The notes below the pieces were generated by a model. It was not told the origin of the DNA, ran no database searches, and saw nothing but the letters and a program-made list of their open reading frames with translations. Of a stretch of DNA of 64,000 nt, positions 23,969-31,100 are shown one piece after another. Made by a program: the position numbers and the translations under genes. Origin of the DNA: Massilia sp. Root133 (GTDB lineage: Bacteria > Pseudomonadota > Gammaproteobacteria > Burkholderiales > Burkholderiaceae_D); contig NZ_LMEW01000035.1 of NCBI RefSeq assembly GCF_001426525.1, forward strand, positions 383,060-447,059. Direction: 5' to 3'. Each line of letters begins with the position of its first letter. The first letter of the stretch is position 1.

Positions 23969-24532
23969 ATGTCCATCATCAACACCGAAATCAAGCCGTT
24001 CAAAGCAACCGCTTACCACGCAGGCAAGTTCATCGACCTGACCGAAGCCGATTTCAAAGGCACGTGGTCGGTCCTGATGTTCTACCCGGCGGACTTCACC
24101 TTCGTCTGCCCGACCGAACTGGAAGACCTGGCTGCTTTCCAGCCGGAATTCGAAAAGATGGGCGTCAAAGTCTACGGCGTGTCGACCGACACCCACTTCG
24201 CGCACAAGGCATGGCACGACACGTCGGACGCGATCAAGAAGGTCAACTACCCGCTGATCGGCGACCCGACCGGCCTGCTGTCGCGTAACTTCGAAGTCAT
24301 GATCGAAGAAGAAGGCCTGGCCCTGCGCGGCACCTTTGTGATCAATCCGGAAGGCCAGATCAAGGTCATGGAAGTGCACGACAACGGCATCGGCCGCGAC
24401 GCGTCGGAACTGATGCGCAAAGTGAAGGCAGCCCAGTACGTCGCATCGCACCCGGGCGAAGTCTGCCCGGCCAAGTGGACCGAAGGCGCCGAAACGCTGA
24501 AGCCGTCGCTGGACCTGGTCGGCAAGATCTAA
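23969..24532 (+). CDS. ahpC: alkyl hydroperoxide reductase subunit C (2-Cys peroxiredoxin)
   Basis: 187 residues, the normal size of bacterial AhpC. It reduces H2O2, organic peroxides and peroxynitrite in the cytoplasm and is re-reduced by AhpF. The peroxidatic Cys47 is in FTFVCPTELED and the resolving Cys166 in PGEVCPAKW, so the full typical 2-Cys mechanism is present. A GAGGAG ribosome site precedes the ATG. A strong promoter and an OxyR-like site lie upstream, and ahpF follows 217 bases downstream with a hairpin between. Codon use is highly biased, fitting an abundant protein. Confidence 0.97.
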   Translation: MSIINTEIKPFKATAYHAGKFIDLTEADFKGTWSVLMFYPADFTFVCPTELEDLAAFQPEFEKMGVKVYGVSTDTHFAHKAWHDTSDAIKKVNYPLIGDPTGLLSRNFEVMIEEEGLALRGTFVINPEGQIKVMEVHDNGIGRDASELMRKVKAAQYVASHPGEVCPAKWTEGAETLKPSLDLVGKI

Positions 24533-24565
24533 GACCTGAAGCAGCAGCTGTAACACCGTAGTACC

Positions 24566-24596
24566 AGGCACCGGCCGCGAGGGGCGGCCGGTGCCT
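24566..24596 (+). other. strong hairpin between ahpC and ahpF
   Basis: A 13-bp perfect stem AGGCACCGGCCGC / GCGGCCGGTGCCT with a 5-base loop and no T tract after it. It probably stabilises the ahpC 3' end or attenuates read-through into ahpF, which would give more AhpC than AhpF. Confidence 0.6.
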
Positions 24597-24749
24597 CCCC
24601 TCCCACGAGCCCAACCGGAATGGGCCCGCACGAATAACACAGGCGATCTCGCTAGTCGATCTGCCGGTCCAGATTCACTATTTAGATTATCGGATGCGTC
24701 CTCGATGGACCGCATCGGCCTGAACACGACTGAACGAAAGGATACGATC

Positions 24750-26327
24750 ATGCTCGAACAAGAACTGAAAAACCAACTCGCCGGCTACCTGCAACGCGTC
24801 CAGCAACCGTTCGAGATCGTCGCCTCGCTCGACGACAGCGACACGTCGAAGCAGATGCTCGACCTGCTGCAGACGATCCAGGGCCTGCGCGCCGACAAGA
24901 TCACGCTGCGCACGGACGGCAACGACGCCCGCAAGCCGTCGTTCACCCTGAAGCGCGTCGGTACCGACATGCACCTGCGCTTCGCCGGCCTGCCGCTGGG
25001 CCATGAATTCACGTCGCTCGTGCTGGCGCTGCTGTGGACGGGCGGCCATCCGCCGAAAGTCGAGGCCGAGACGATAGCCGCGATCAAGGCGCTGGACGGC
25101 GATTATGAATTCGAGATGTACATGTCGCTGACCTGCCATAACTGCCCGGACGTCGTGCAGGCGCTGTCGCTGATGGCGATCCTGAACCCGCGCGTGAAGA
25201 CGACCGTGATCGAAGGTGGCGCGTTCCAGGCCGAAGTCGAGTCGCGTAAGGTGATGGCCGTGCCGATGGTATTCCTGAACGGCGAACTGTTCGGCTCGGG
25301 CCGCATGCTGATCGAAGAGATCGTCGCCAAGCTGGACAAGGGCGCCGGCGCCCGCGACGCCGCGAAACTGAACGCGAAGGATCCGTACGACGTGCTGATC
25401 GTCGGCGGCGGCCCGTCGGGTGCGGCAGCGGCAGTGTACGCGGCCCGCAAAGGCATCCGCACCGGCGTCGCGACGGAGCGCTTCGGCGGCCAGGTGAACG
25501 ACACGATGTCGATCGAGAACTACATCTCGGTGCTGGAAACGGACGGCCCGAAATTTTCAAGCGCGCTGGAAGCGCAGGTGCGCCACTACGGCGTGGATAT
25601 CATGACGCAGCAGATCGCGGCCAAGATCATTCCGCCGGCCGCGCCCGGTGAACTGGTCGAAGTGCAGTTCGAGAATGGCGGCTCGCTGAAGTCGAGCACC
25701 GTGATCCTGTCGACGGGTGCGCGCTGGAGGAACGTGAACGTGCCGGGCGAGCAGGAGTACAGGAACGCCGGCGTGAACTACTGCCCGCACTGCGACGGTC
25801 CGCTGTACAAGGGCAAGCGCGTGGCGGTCATCGGCGGCGGCAACTCGGGCGTGGAAGCGGCGATCGACCTGGCCGGTATCGTCGAGCATGTGACGCTGAT
25901 CGAATTCGCGTCGCAGCTGAAGGCGGACGCGGTGCTCGTCAACAAGGTCGAGAGCCTGTCGAACGTGACGATCCACGTGAACGCGCAGACGACGGAAATC
26001 ACTGGTGACGGCAGCAAGGTCAACGGCATCAAGTTCAAGGACCGCATCAGCGGCGAGGAACACCACGTGCCGCTGGCGGGCGTGTTCGTCCAGATCGGCC
26101 TCGTGCCGAACACCGAGTTCCTGAAGGGCACGGTGGAACTGTCGCGCTTCGGCGAGATCGTCGTGGACGCCCACGGCCGCACCAACATCCCGGGCGTGTT
26201 CGCCGCGGGCGATGCGACGACGACGCCGTTCAAGCAGATCGTCATCGCGGCGGGCGAGGGCGCAAAGGCGGCGCTGTCCGCGTTCGACTACCTGATCCGC
26301 ATGCCGGTGGCCGTCGAAGCAGCGTAA
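24750..26327 (+). CDS. ahpF: alkyl hydroperoxide reductase subunit F
   Basis: A 525-residue flavoprotein disulfide reductase that passes electrons from NADH to AhpC. The N-terminal tandem thioredoxin-fold domain carries the CHNC pair (Cys129, Cys132). The thioredoxin-reductase-like part has FAD site GGGPSGAAAA (near 214), the NYCPHCDGP redox centre (near 345), NAD site GGGNSGVEAA and the C-terminal GVFAAGDAT FAD motif. The start is the ATG with AAAGGA 8 bases upstream; the longer open frame before it is non-coding. A terminator follows 17 bases after the stop. Confidence 0.96.
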   Translation: MLEQELKNQLAGYLQRVQQPFEIVASLDDSDTSKQMLDLLQTIQGLRADKITLRTDGNDARKPSFTLKRVGTDMHLRFAGLPLGHEFTSLVLALLWTGGHPPKVEAETIAAIKALDGDYEFEMYMSLTCHNCPDVVQALSLMAILNPRVKTTVIEGGAFQAEVESRKVMAVPMVFLNGELFGSGRMLIEEIVAKLDKGAGARDAAKLNAKDPYDVLIVGGGPSGAAAAVYAARKGIRTGVATERFGGQVNDTMSIENYISVLETDGPKFSSALEAQVRHYGVDIMTQQIAAKIIPPAAPGELVEVQFENGGSLKSSTVILSTGARWRNVNVPGEQEYRNAGVNYCPHCDGPLYKGKRVAVIGGGNSGVEAAIDLAGIVEHVTLIEFASQLKADAVLVNKVESLSNVTIHVNAQTTEITGDGSKVNGIKFKDRISGEEHHVPLAGVFVQIGLVPNTEFLKGTVELSRFGEIVVDAHGRTNIPGVFAAGDATTTPFKQIVIAAGEGAKAALSAFDYLIRMPVAVEAA

Positions 26328-26344
26328 GCGTGTAGCGTCACATC

Positions 26345-26377
26345 AAAGCCCGGACGGAAAACCGCCCGGGCTTTTTT
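26345..26377 (+). terminator. rho-independent terminator of ahpF
   Basis: Stem AAAGCCCGG / CCGGGCTTT (9 bp) around a 12-base loop, ending in a TTTTTT run. It sits 17 bases after the ahpF stop codon. Confidence 0.85.
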
Positions 26378-26388
26378 GTTTCCAAAAA

Positions 26389-26442
26389 CCGGGGTCAGAG
26401 CCCGGTTTTGATCAATTTCCCAAATTCGGGCTCTGACCCCGG
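26389..26442. repeat. REP-like palindrome, copy 1 (GGGGTCAGAGCCC family)
   Basis: Outer arms CCGGGGTCAGAGCCCG (26389-26404) and CGGGCTCTGACCCCGG (26427-26442) are a perfect 16-bp inverted repeat. The interior is clearly related to copy 5 at 57227-57278 (shared GGGAAATTG core when read on the minus strand). It lies between convergent ahpF and the PEP-CTERM gene, and the last codons and the TGA of the latter lie inside it. Confidence 0.85.
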
Positions 26443-27029
26443 TTCCGGCGCCGCAGCGCCAGGGCGGCCAGCACGCAGCCTGTCGCGAACACGGGCAGGC
26501 CGGCCGGCTCCGGCACCTTCGTGGCGGTCACGAACGCGGCGTCGGCCCAGACCGTGGCGGGTGCGCCCGGCATCAGGTCGATCGACGCGACGTTGCCCAT
26601 CGTGCCCGGCACGTAGTTGTCGAGCGCCGCATTCACCAGGGCGATCCCGAAGCCGGTGCCGATCGTGCCGCCGGGCGCGATGTCGAACGCGGCGTCGAAG
26701 CCGAGCAGGCCGCCGAACGTCACCGCCTGCAGTAGTTCGTTGAATGTCTGCCCGTTGCCGAGCGTGACCGCGGTGCCGATGTCGCCGCCGACGTCGCCCG
26801 TCGGCAGCGCAGTGCCGCCGAACGCGCCCGTGAAATGGGTCAGCGTGGCCGTCGCCGGCGTCGCGCCAGCGAGGGCCGCGAACGTCAGGTCGAGATAGCC
26901 GGTGCCCGTCAGGTTCGTCGTGTCGACGGTGAAGTGATACATCGGCCCGGCGAACGCCGTGTTCGCGCCGCCGGCGAGGGCCAGCGCCAGCAGGGCGCGT
27001 GTGAAGAAGGAGGTCAGGTGCTTGATCAT
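26412..27029 (-). CDS. PEP-CTERM sorting domain-containing protein
   Basis: A 205-residue exported protein. It has a signal peptide (about 1-27, ending GGANTAFA), then a beta-rich body of low complexity (many Gly, Thr, Ala). It ends in the PEP-CTERM tripartite tail: VPEPAGLPVF, a hydrophobic helix, then LALRRRNR. Such proteins are processed by exosortase and go to the outer surface or extracellular matrix. The function of the body is unknown; it resembles the small NF038129-type PEP-CTERM group. The final ten codons (NRGQSPNLGN) and the stop come from the REP-like repeat. It starts 11 bases after the upstream GH30 stop, so it is the third gene of that operon. Confidence 0.8.
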   Translation of the reverse strand: MIKHLTSFFTRALLALALAGGANTAFAGPMYHFTVDTTNLTGTGYLDLTFAALAGATPATATLTHFTGAFGGTALPTGDVGGDIGTAVTLGNGQTFNELLQAVTFGGLLGFDAAFDIAPGGTIGTGFGIALVNAALDNYVPGTMGNVASIDLMPGAPATVWADAAFVTATKVPEPAGLPVFATGCVLAALALRRRNRGQSPNLGN

Positions 27030-27040
27030 GGCGAAGTCTT

Positions 27041-28585
27041 TCAGAACGTGATGCCTTGGAGTTTCGGGGTGTAGGCGATGGCGCCTTTCGATGGGTTGCC
27101 GAACGTCGTCGTCACGGTGACGGTGGCGCCGGGCGCGAGCTGGTTCACGGGCAGCGCGATGTACGGGACGCCGTTCACGTCACCCTGTTTGTTGTCGAGC
27201 GTGACGCCGGGCGTCAGGCCTTCCAGCACGAGGCGCAGCGTCGATGCCGTGAGCGTCGCGCCCGTCGTATTCGTGAACGACACCGTGCCGCTGAACTGGC
27301 CCGTGAAGCGGTTCGCCGTCAGGCCGCCCTGCACGATCTTCACGCTGCCGGTGAGGTCGGCGACGGCCGGCTGGCTCACGAAGGTGCTGATGCTGGACGG
27401 TTCCAGGTCGGCGCTGGCGCCGCCCGCGATGACCGGGTAGTCGCCGGCGTAACTCTCGTTCGCGGCGGCCGACGTGACATAGCGCTGCAGGGTGCGGGGC
27501 GCGCCGCTGCCGAACGTCAGGTCGACGCGGCGCTGGGCCGTGCCGTTGTTGACCGCCACGACGACGACCTTGCCGTCGCCGCCCTTGTACGCGGTCACGT
27601 ACACGTCCGGGTAGGGATTCTGCGTGGCGCCGATGCGCACGTAGCCAGGCCGCACGAATTTCGCGTACTGCGACATGATCCAGCCGCGCTTGCTGACGTT
27701 GCCGTCTTCCGTGATCAGCCCGTAGAACCGGCGGATGTACCACCACACGTACGCGCTGTAGTTCGCGGCCATGCTCCGGTGGACCTCGATCGCGACGGGC
27801 ATCGCCTTCGCCCAGTCGTTGGCGTCCGACGTACTGTCCGTGTAGTGCTCCGTCATCCACACCTCCTTGCCCTTGGCGCGCGCGAGCGGGTAGTCACTGG
27901 GCGTCGTGCCGTACAGATGGCCCGCCACGATCGAGAGCTGGGCCGCCGCGCCGGCGTCGTTCAGGATCGGATCGGACAGCACCTTGCGCATGCCCAGCGA
28001 TTCCGGCGCCATCAGCTTGAGGCCGGCGAAGCGCGGGCCCTGCGACTTGATGAAGTCGATGAACTGGGCCGACGTCCACGTGCAGCCTTCGTAGTCCGGA
28101 TCCCAGTCCGGCTCGTTCTGCACGGAGATGCCGTACAGCTGGGCGCCGTTGGTGCGCATGTAGTCCGCGAAGCCCAGCAGGTGCGTGGCGTAGTCCGGGT
28201 AGTAGCTCGGGATCAGGCTGCCGTGCGCGATGGCGTTCGACGTCTTCATGTACGGCGGCGGCGTCCACGGCGTGGCGAACAGGGTGACGCCCTTGGCCTT
28301 CGCCAGCTTCGCCGTCGGCAGCTGCGTGGCCCACGCGGTGCTGGACGCGTCGATGCGCATCCGCATGATCGTCAGGCCGATCTGGCCCTGTCCCGTGCCG
28401 AACGCGGTGTCGACCTGCGCCGGCGTGAGGTCGGCGATCCAGCCCGCGCCGTTATGCCCGCCGAACCCGCGGATGACCTGGTAGGTCGTCGCGGGATCGA
28501 TGGCGACCGTCTGCGCGACGGCCGCGGGGAGTGCGGACATCGCGAGCAAAGGCAGGCTCCATCGTAGTAAACGTTGTTTCAACAT
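27041..28585 (-). CDS. secreted glycoside hydrolase family 30 glucuronoxylanase with C-terminal accessory domain
   Basis: 514 residues with a Sec signal peptide (1-25, cut at AVA-Q). The TIM barrel plus side beta-domain fills about 28-400. The acid/base Glu158 is in VQNEPDW and the nucleophile Glu246 in EVWMTEHYTD. The segment WWYIRRFYGLITEDGNVSKR carries the Arg that in GH30 subfamily 8 binds the methyl-glucuronic acid branch of xylan. Expected activity is endo-cleavage of glucuronoxylan outside the cell. About 110 extra C-terminal residues form a beta-rich Ig/fibronectin-like domain (TGSVKIVQGGLTANRFTGQF onward) absent from the neighbouring paralogue. AGGAGGAG precedes the ATG. It is the middle gene of a three-gene operon. 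Confidence 0.9.
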   Translation of the reverse strand: MLKQRLLRWSLPLLAMSALPAAVAQTVAIDPATTYQVIRGFGGHNGAGWIADLTPAQVDTAFGTGQGQIGLTIMRMRIDASSTAWATQLPTAKLAKAKGVTLFATPWTPPPYMKTSNAIAHGSLIPSYYPDYATHLLGFADYMRTNGAQLYGISVQNEPDWDPDYEGCTWTSAQFIDFIKSQGPRFAGLKLMAPESLGMRKVLSDPILNDAGAAAQLSIVAGHLYGTTPSDYPLARAKGKEVWMTEHYTDSTSDANDWAKAMPVAIEVHRSMAANYSAYVWWYIRRFYGLITEDGNVSKRGWIMSQYAKFVRPGYVRIGATQNPYPDVYVTAYKGGDGKVVVVAVNNGTAQRRVDLTFGSGAPRTLQRYVTSAAANESYAGDYPVIAGGASADLEPSSISTFVSQPAVADLTGSVKIVQGGLTANRFTGQFSGTVSFTNTTGATLTASTLRLVLEGLTPGVTLDNKQGDVNGVPYIALPVNQLAPGATVTVTTTFGNPSKGAIAYTPKLQGITF

Positions 28586-28616
28586 GACTCATCTCCTCCT
28601 GGTGGGTTTTATTGAC

Positions 28617-29843
28617 TTACTGACTTACAAAAGTGTTGACGCTGCCGGGATCGATCCACGCGGTCGCGACCCCGCCCGTCACCGTGTACTGGCCCGCATA
28701 GCCCGTGTTGTCGGTCGACGTGGTGCGGTATTTCGTGAAGCCGGGGGCGGCGCTGCCGACCTGCAACTGCAGCTGGCGCTGCGACGTGCCGTTGTTGATG
28801 GCCACGACGACCAGCTTGCCGGCGGTGTTCTTGTAGGCGGTGACAAAGACGTCGGCATACGGTTTTTCCGTCGCGGCGACGCGCACGGAACCGGGGCGGA
28901 CGTATTTCGCGAACTGCGCCATGATGTAGCCGCGCTTGCTGACGTTGCCGTCCTCCGTCAGCAGGCCGTAGGAGCGGCGGATGGTCCACCACACGTAGGC
29001 GCTGTAGTTGGCCACCATGCTGTTGTGCAGTTCCAGCGCCACCGGCATCGCCTTCGACCAGTCGTTGGCGCTGGACGTGCTGTCGGTGAAGTGCTCCGTC
29101 ATCCACACCTCCTTGCCCTTCGCGCGGGCGAGGGAATAGTCGCTCGGGTTCACGCCGTACAGGTGGCCGCCGACGATGTCGAACTGCGGCGCGGCCGTCG
29201 CGCTGCCCAGGATGGGATCGGTGAGCGGCTTGTAGAAGGTGGCGGACTCGCCCGCGATCACCTTGTAGGTCCCGAAGCGCGACCCCTGGCTCGACAGGTA
29301 ATCGATGAATTGCTGCGAGTTCCACAGGCAGCTTTCGTAGTCCGGGGCGAAGTCGGGTTCGTTCTGGATCGAGATGGCGTACAGCGCGGCGCCGCCGGCC
29401 TGCATCGTGCTCGCGAAGTTCAGCAGGTGCGTGGTGTAGTCGCCGTAGCGGCTCGGCAACAGGCTTCCCTGGACCAGGCTGTTGTTCGTCTTCATGTTCG
29501 CCGGCGGCGTCCACGGCGTCCCGAACAGGATGGCGCCCTTCGCCTTGGCGAGCTGCGCGGACGCCAGTTGCGTGGACCACTTGCTTGGGTCCGGATCGAT
29601 GCGCAGGCGCATGATGGACAGGCCGATCTGACCCGTGCCGGTGCCGAACGCGGCGTCGACCTGGGCAGCGGTCAGCTCCGCCGCCCAGCCGGCGCCGCTG
29701 AAGCCGCCGAAGCCGCGCACGGTCTGGTACGTCGTGGCCGGGTTGATGGCGACCGTCTGCGCGGACGCGCCGGCGGCAAAGGCGGACAACAGGACGATCG
29801 CCGACGCGGCGCGGCGGGTGGTGCGCGAAAAAGCATGGGGCAT
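28617..29843 (-). CDS. secreted glycoside hydrolase family 30 glucuronoxylanase (second paralogue)
   Basis: 408 residues with a signal peptide ending GASA-Q near residue 29. It is closely similar to the next gene through the catalytic part: Glu162 in IQNEPDF, Glu250 in VWMTEHFTD and WWTIRRSYGLLTEDGNVSKR with the glucuronate-binding Arg. It stops after the side beta-domain and lacks the C-terminal accessory domain. The start is the ATG with GGAG 6 bases upstream (MPHAFSRTT); a nearby ATG 6 bases earlier sits on the ribosome site, and the longer open frame has no family resemblance. The stop is 31 bases before the next gene. This looks like a tandem duplication that diverged in domain content and substrate loops. 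Confidence 0.9.
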   Translation of the reverse strand: MPHAFSRTTRRAASAIVLLSAFAAGASAQTVAINPATTYQTVRGFGGFSGAGWAAELTAAQVDAAFGTGTGQIGLSIMRLRIDPDPSKWSTQLASAQLAKAKGAILFGTPWTPPANMKTNNSLVQGSLLPSRYGDYTTHLLNFASTMQAGGAALYAISIQNEPDFAPDYESCLWNSQQFIDYLSSQGSRFGTYKVIAGESATFYKPLTDPILGSATAAPQFDIVGGHLYGVNPSDYSLARAKGKEVWMTEHFTDSTSSANDWSKAMPVALELHNSMVANYSAYVWWTIRRSYGLLTEDGNVSKRGYIMAQFAKYVRPGSVRVAATEKPYADVFVTAYKNTAGKLVVVAINNGTSQRQLQLQVGSAAPGFTKYRTTSTDNTGYAGQYTVTGGVATAWIDPGSVNTFVSQ

Positions 29844-30216
29844 GAACATCTCCGTGGTTCGGGTTGATTGCCGGGCGGGGGCGGCCCGGAGTTCACTGCG
29901 TGTGCTGCTTTTACTGCGGACCCGTGCCGGGATCGCCGGCGGGCAGGACGAGCGACGCCCGTGCCCGCTGTGAGGGCACAGGATCATCGTGAAAAAATGC
30001 GGACTGTCGGGGCGCGCGTTCAGCGCGGGGCGGGACGAGAGGGAGGACGCGGTCGGCGCTGCGGGATCAGGGTGTGCGGCATATCTCCTCCGATTATTGT
30101 TATTTACTGTTATTTCACAAAATTATGTTTGCGATAACATTTTATGGCAACTATCTTATGCCTCGGTGGATGCCTGATCAAACCAAAGATTGTTAGCAAT
30201 AATTCACAAATTGTAT
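29844..30216. promoter_or_regulatory. upstream region of the GH30 operon, AT-rich stretch
   Basis: A 373-base gap between the start of the first GH30 gene and the end of the receiver-like gene, both leftward. Bases about 30095-30235 are strikingly AT-rich for this genome. It contains two TTCACAAA boxes (30114-30121, 30203-30210), an ATTGTTAGCAAT element (30189-30200) and TTTGCGATAAC (30128-30138), which look like binding sites of a sugar-responsive regulator. I cannot name the regulator. Confidence 0.4.
30020..30082 (-). CDS. possible 20-residue leader ORF upstream of the GH30 operon
   Basis: An ATG with CGGAGGAG just before it (4 bases from GGAGG, somewhat close) opens a 20-codon frame giving MPHTLIPQRRPRPPSRPAPR. 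It is Arg/Pro-rich, unlike a normal protein, but the ribosome site is strong and lies just below the AT-rich promoter-like DNA. It may be a leader peptide or chance. Confidence 0.25.
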   Translation of the reverse strand: MPHTLIPQRRPRPPSRPAPR

Positions 30217-30663
30217 TTATGCCAACCGGGTGGAGGCCATGTCGCGCGTGTGCCGGCGCCGCTGGCCGTCGCGCCGCTCCAAGTGGGGGCGAGAGGGGAC
30301 CGGATGGGCGCCCGTACCGTCCAGCCCGAACTCCAGCGCATGGCGCAGCGCGCGCACGGTGACCGGTTTCGTGACGGTGGCGCTGAACGCGTGATACAGC
30401 GGCGGGAAGGGTTCGTCCTCGTCGAGCAGCAGGATCGTGGGGGTGTCGGGCGCAAGGCGGGAGAGTTCGCCGGGCAGCGAGCGCCGGTCGCCGGCGGCGT
30501 GCGCGCTGGAGGTGAGGATCACGTCGAAGTGCAGCGCCTGCATGGCGTTCAGCGTCGCCTGCGCCGTCGTCGTCTGGGCGACAACGTAGCCGAGCGACTT
30601 GAGCAGGGTGGCACTGTGGCGGCGTGCGGCCGCGTCATCGTCGTAAATCAGGGCGTACTTCAT
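30217..30663 (-). CDS. receiver-like protein without phospho-acceptor (pseudo-receiver)
   Basis: 148 residues with a CheY-like fold. The acidic pocket DDD is at 8-10 and the Lys in SATVTKPVTV near 104 is kept. The acceptor position reads FDVILTSS, so the Asp expected at about residue 52 is Ser. The Thr/Ser switch position is also replaced (ILLLDEDE). It cannot be phosphorylated in the normal way and may act as a protein-interaction or ligand-sensing module. The C-terminal 25 residues are Arg-rich. The start is the ATG preceded by AGGAGG at 8 bases. A longer upstream frame lacks a ribosome site. No kinase is adjacent. Confidence 0.65.
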   Translation of the reverse strand: MKYALIYDDDAAARRHSATLLKSLGYVVAQTTTAQATLNAMQALHFDVILTSSAHAAGDRRSLPGELSRLAPDTPTILLLDEDEPFPPLYHAFSATVTKPVTVRALRHALEFGLDGTGAHPVPSRPHLERRDGQRRRHTRDMASTRLA

Positions 30664-30763
30664 GATGAGTCCTCCTGGCTCAGGTATGGCGACCTCCTCA
30701 TACTGTTCAACTGTCAATTTGTAACAAATGATACGGACGACAACGAGAGGATACGTGGCTTCT

Positions 30764-30883
30764 TCAGTGGTAAAACAGCGGCGCGAAGCCATTCAATGCA
30801 TCGGTTTCGCACAGGAGCCACGTCGCCGCGCTCGTGAGCGCGAGCCAGGCTGCGGTAAAGGGAGCGGGCAGGAAGCGGACCAT
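30764..30883 (-). CDS. small hydrophobic protein, 39 aa
   Basis: A short frame with an excellent ribosome site (CGGAGG ending 6-7 bases before the ATG). The product begins MVRFLPAPFTAAWLALTSAA, continues with TWLLCETDALN and ends in FAPLFYH. Residues about 4-25 could form one membrane helix or a signal peptide. It lies alone upstream of the pseudo-receiver gene on the same strand, 100 bases away. No homologue is known to me, so function is unassigned. Confidence 0.45.
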   Translation of the reverse strand: MVRFLPAPFTAAWLALTSAATWLLCETDALNGFAPLFYH

Positions 30884-31047
30884 GATGAACCTCCGAATGC
30901 GGATTGCTGTCGTGTTGATGTTGATGTCATCTTAGAACGCGTTCTTTAGAGAAACTATCGGCTGGCAATCCGTCAACCTGTAGGAATAAACCTCGTCGCT
31001 CTGTCTGACCGCATGGGGTCGCTCGTGCATAGCCTCCTACGGTGGCT

Positions 31048-31063
31048 GTAGGTTGCGTCCTAT
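31048..31063. promoter_or_regulatory. GTAGGA-N4-TCCTAC-like motif upstream of recQ
   Basis: GTAGGT-TGCG-TCCTAT is an imperfect 6-4-6 palindrome 37 bases before the recQ start. TCCTAC occurs 8 bases earlier and a GTAGGA half-site at 30980-30985. The same architecture occurs at 40935-40950. Confidence 0.35.
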
Positions 31064-31100
31064 GGTGTGTGGCCGTGCTCAGGCTTACATTGGCATCATC

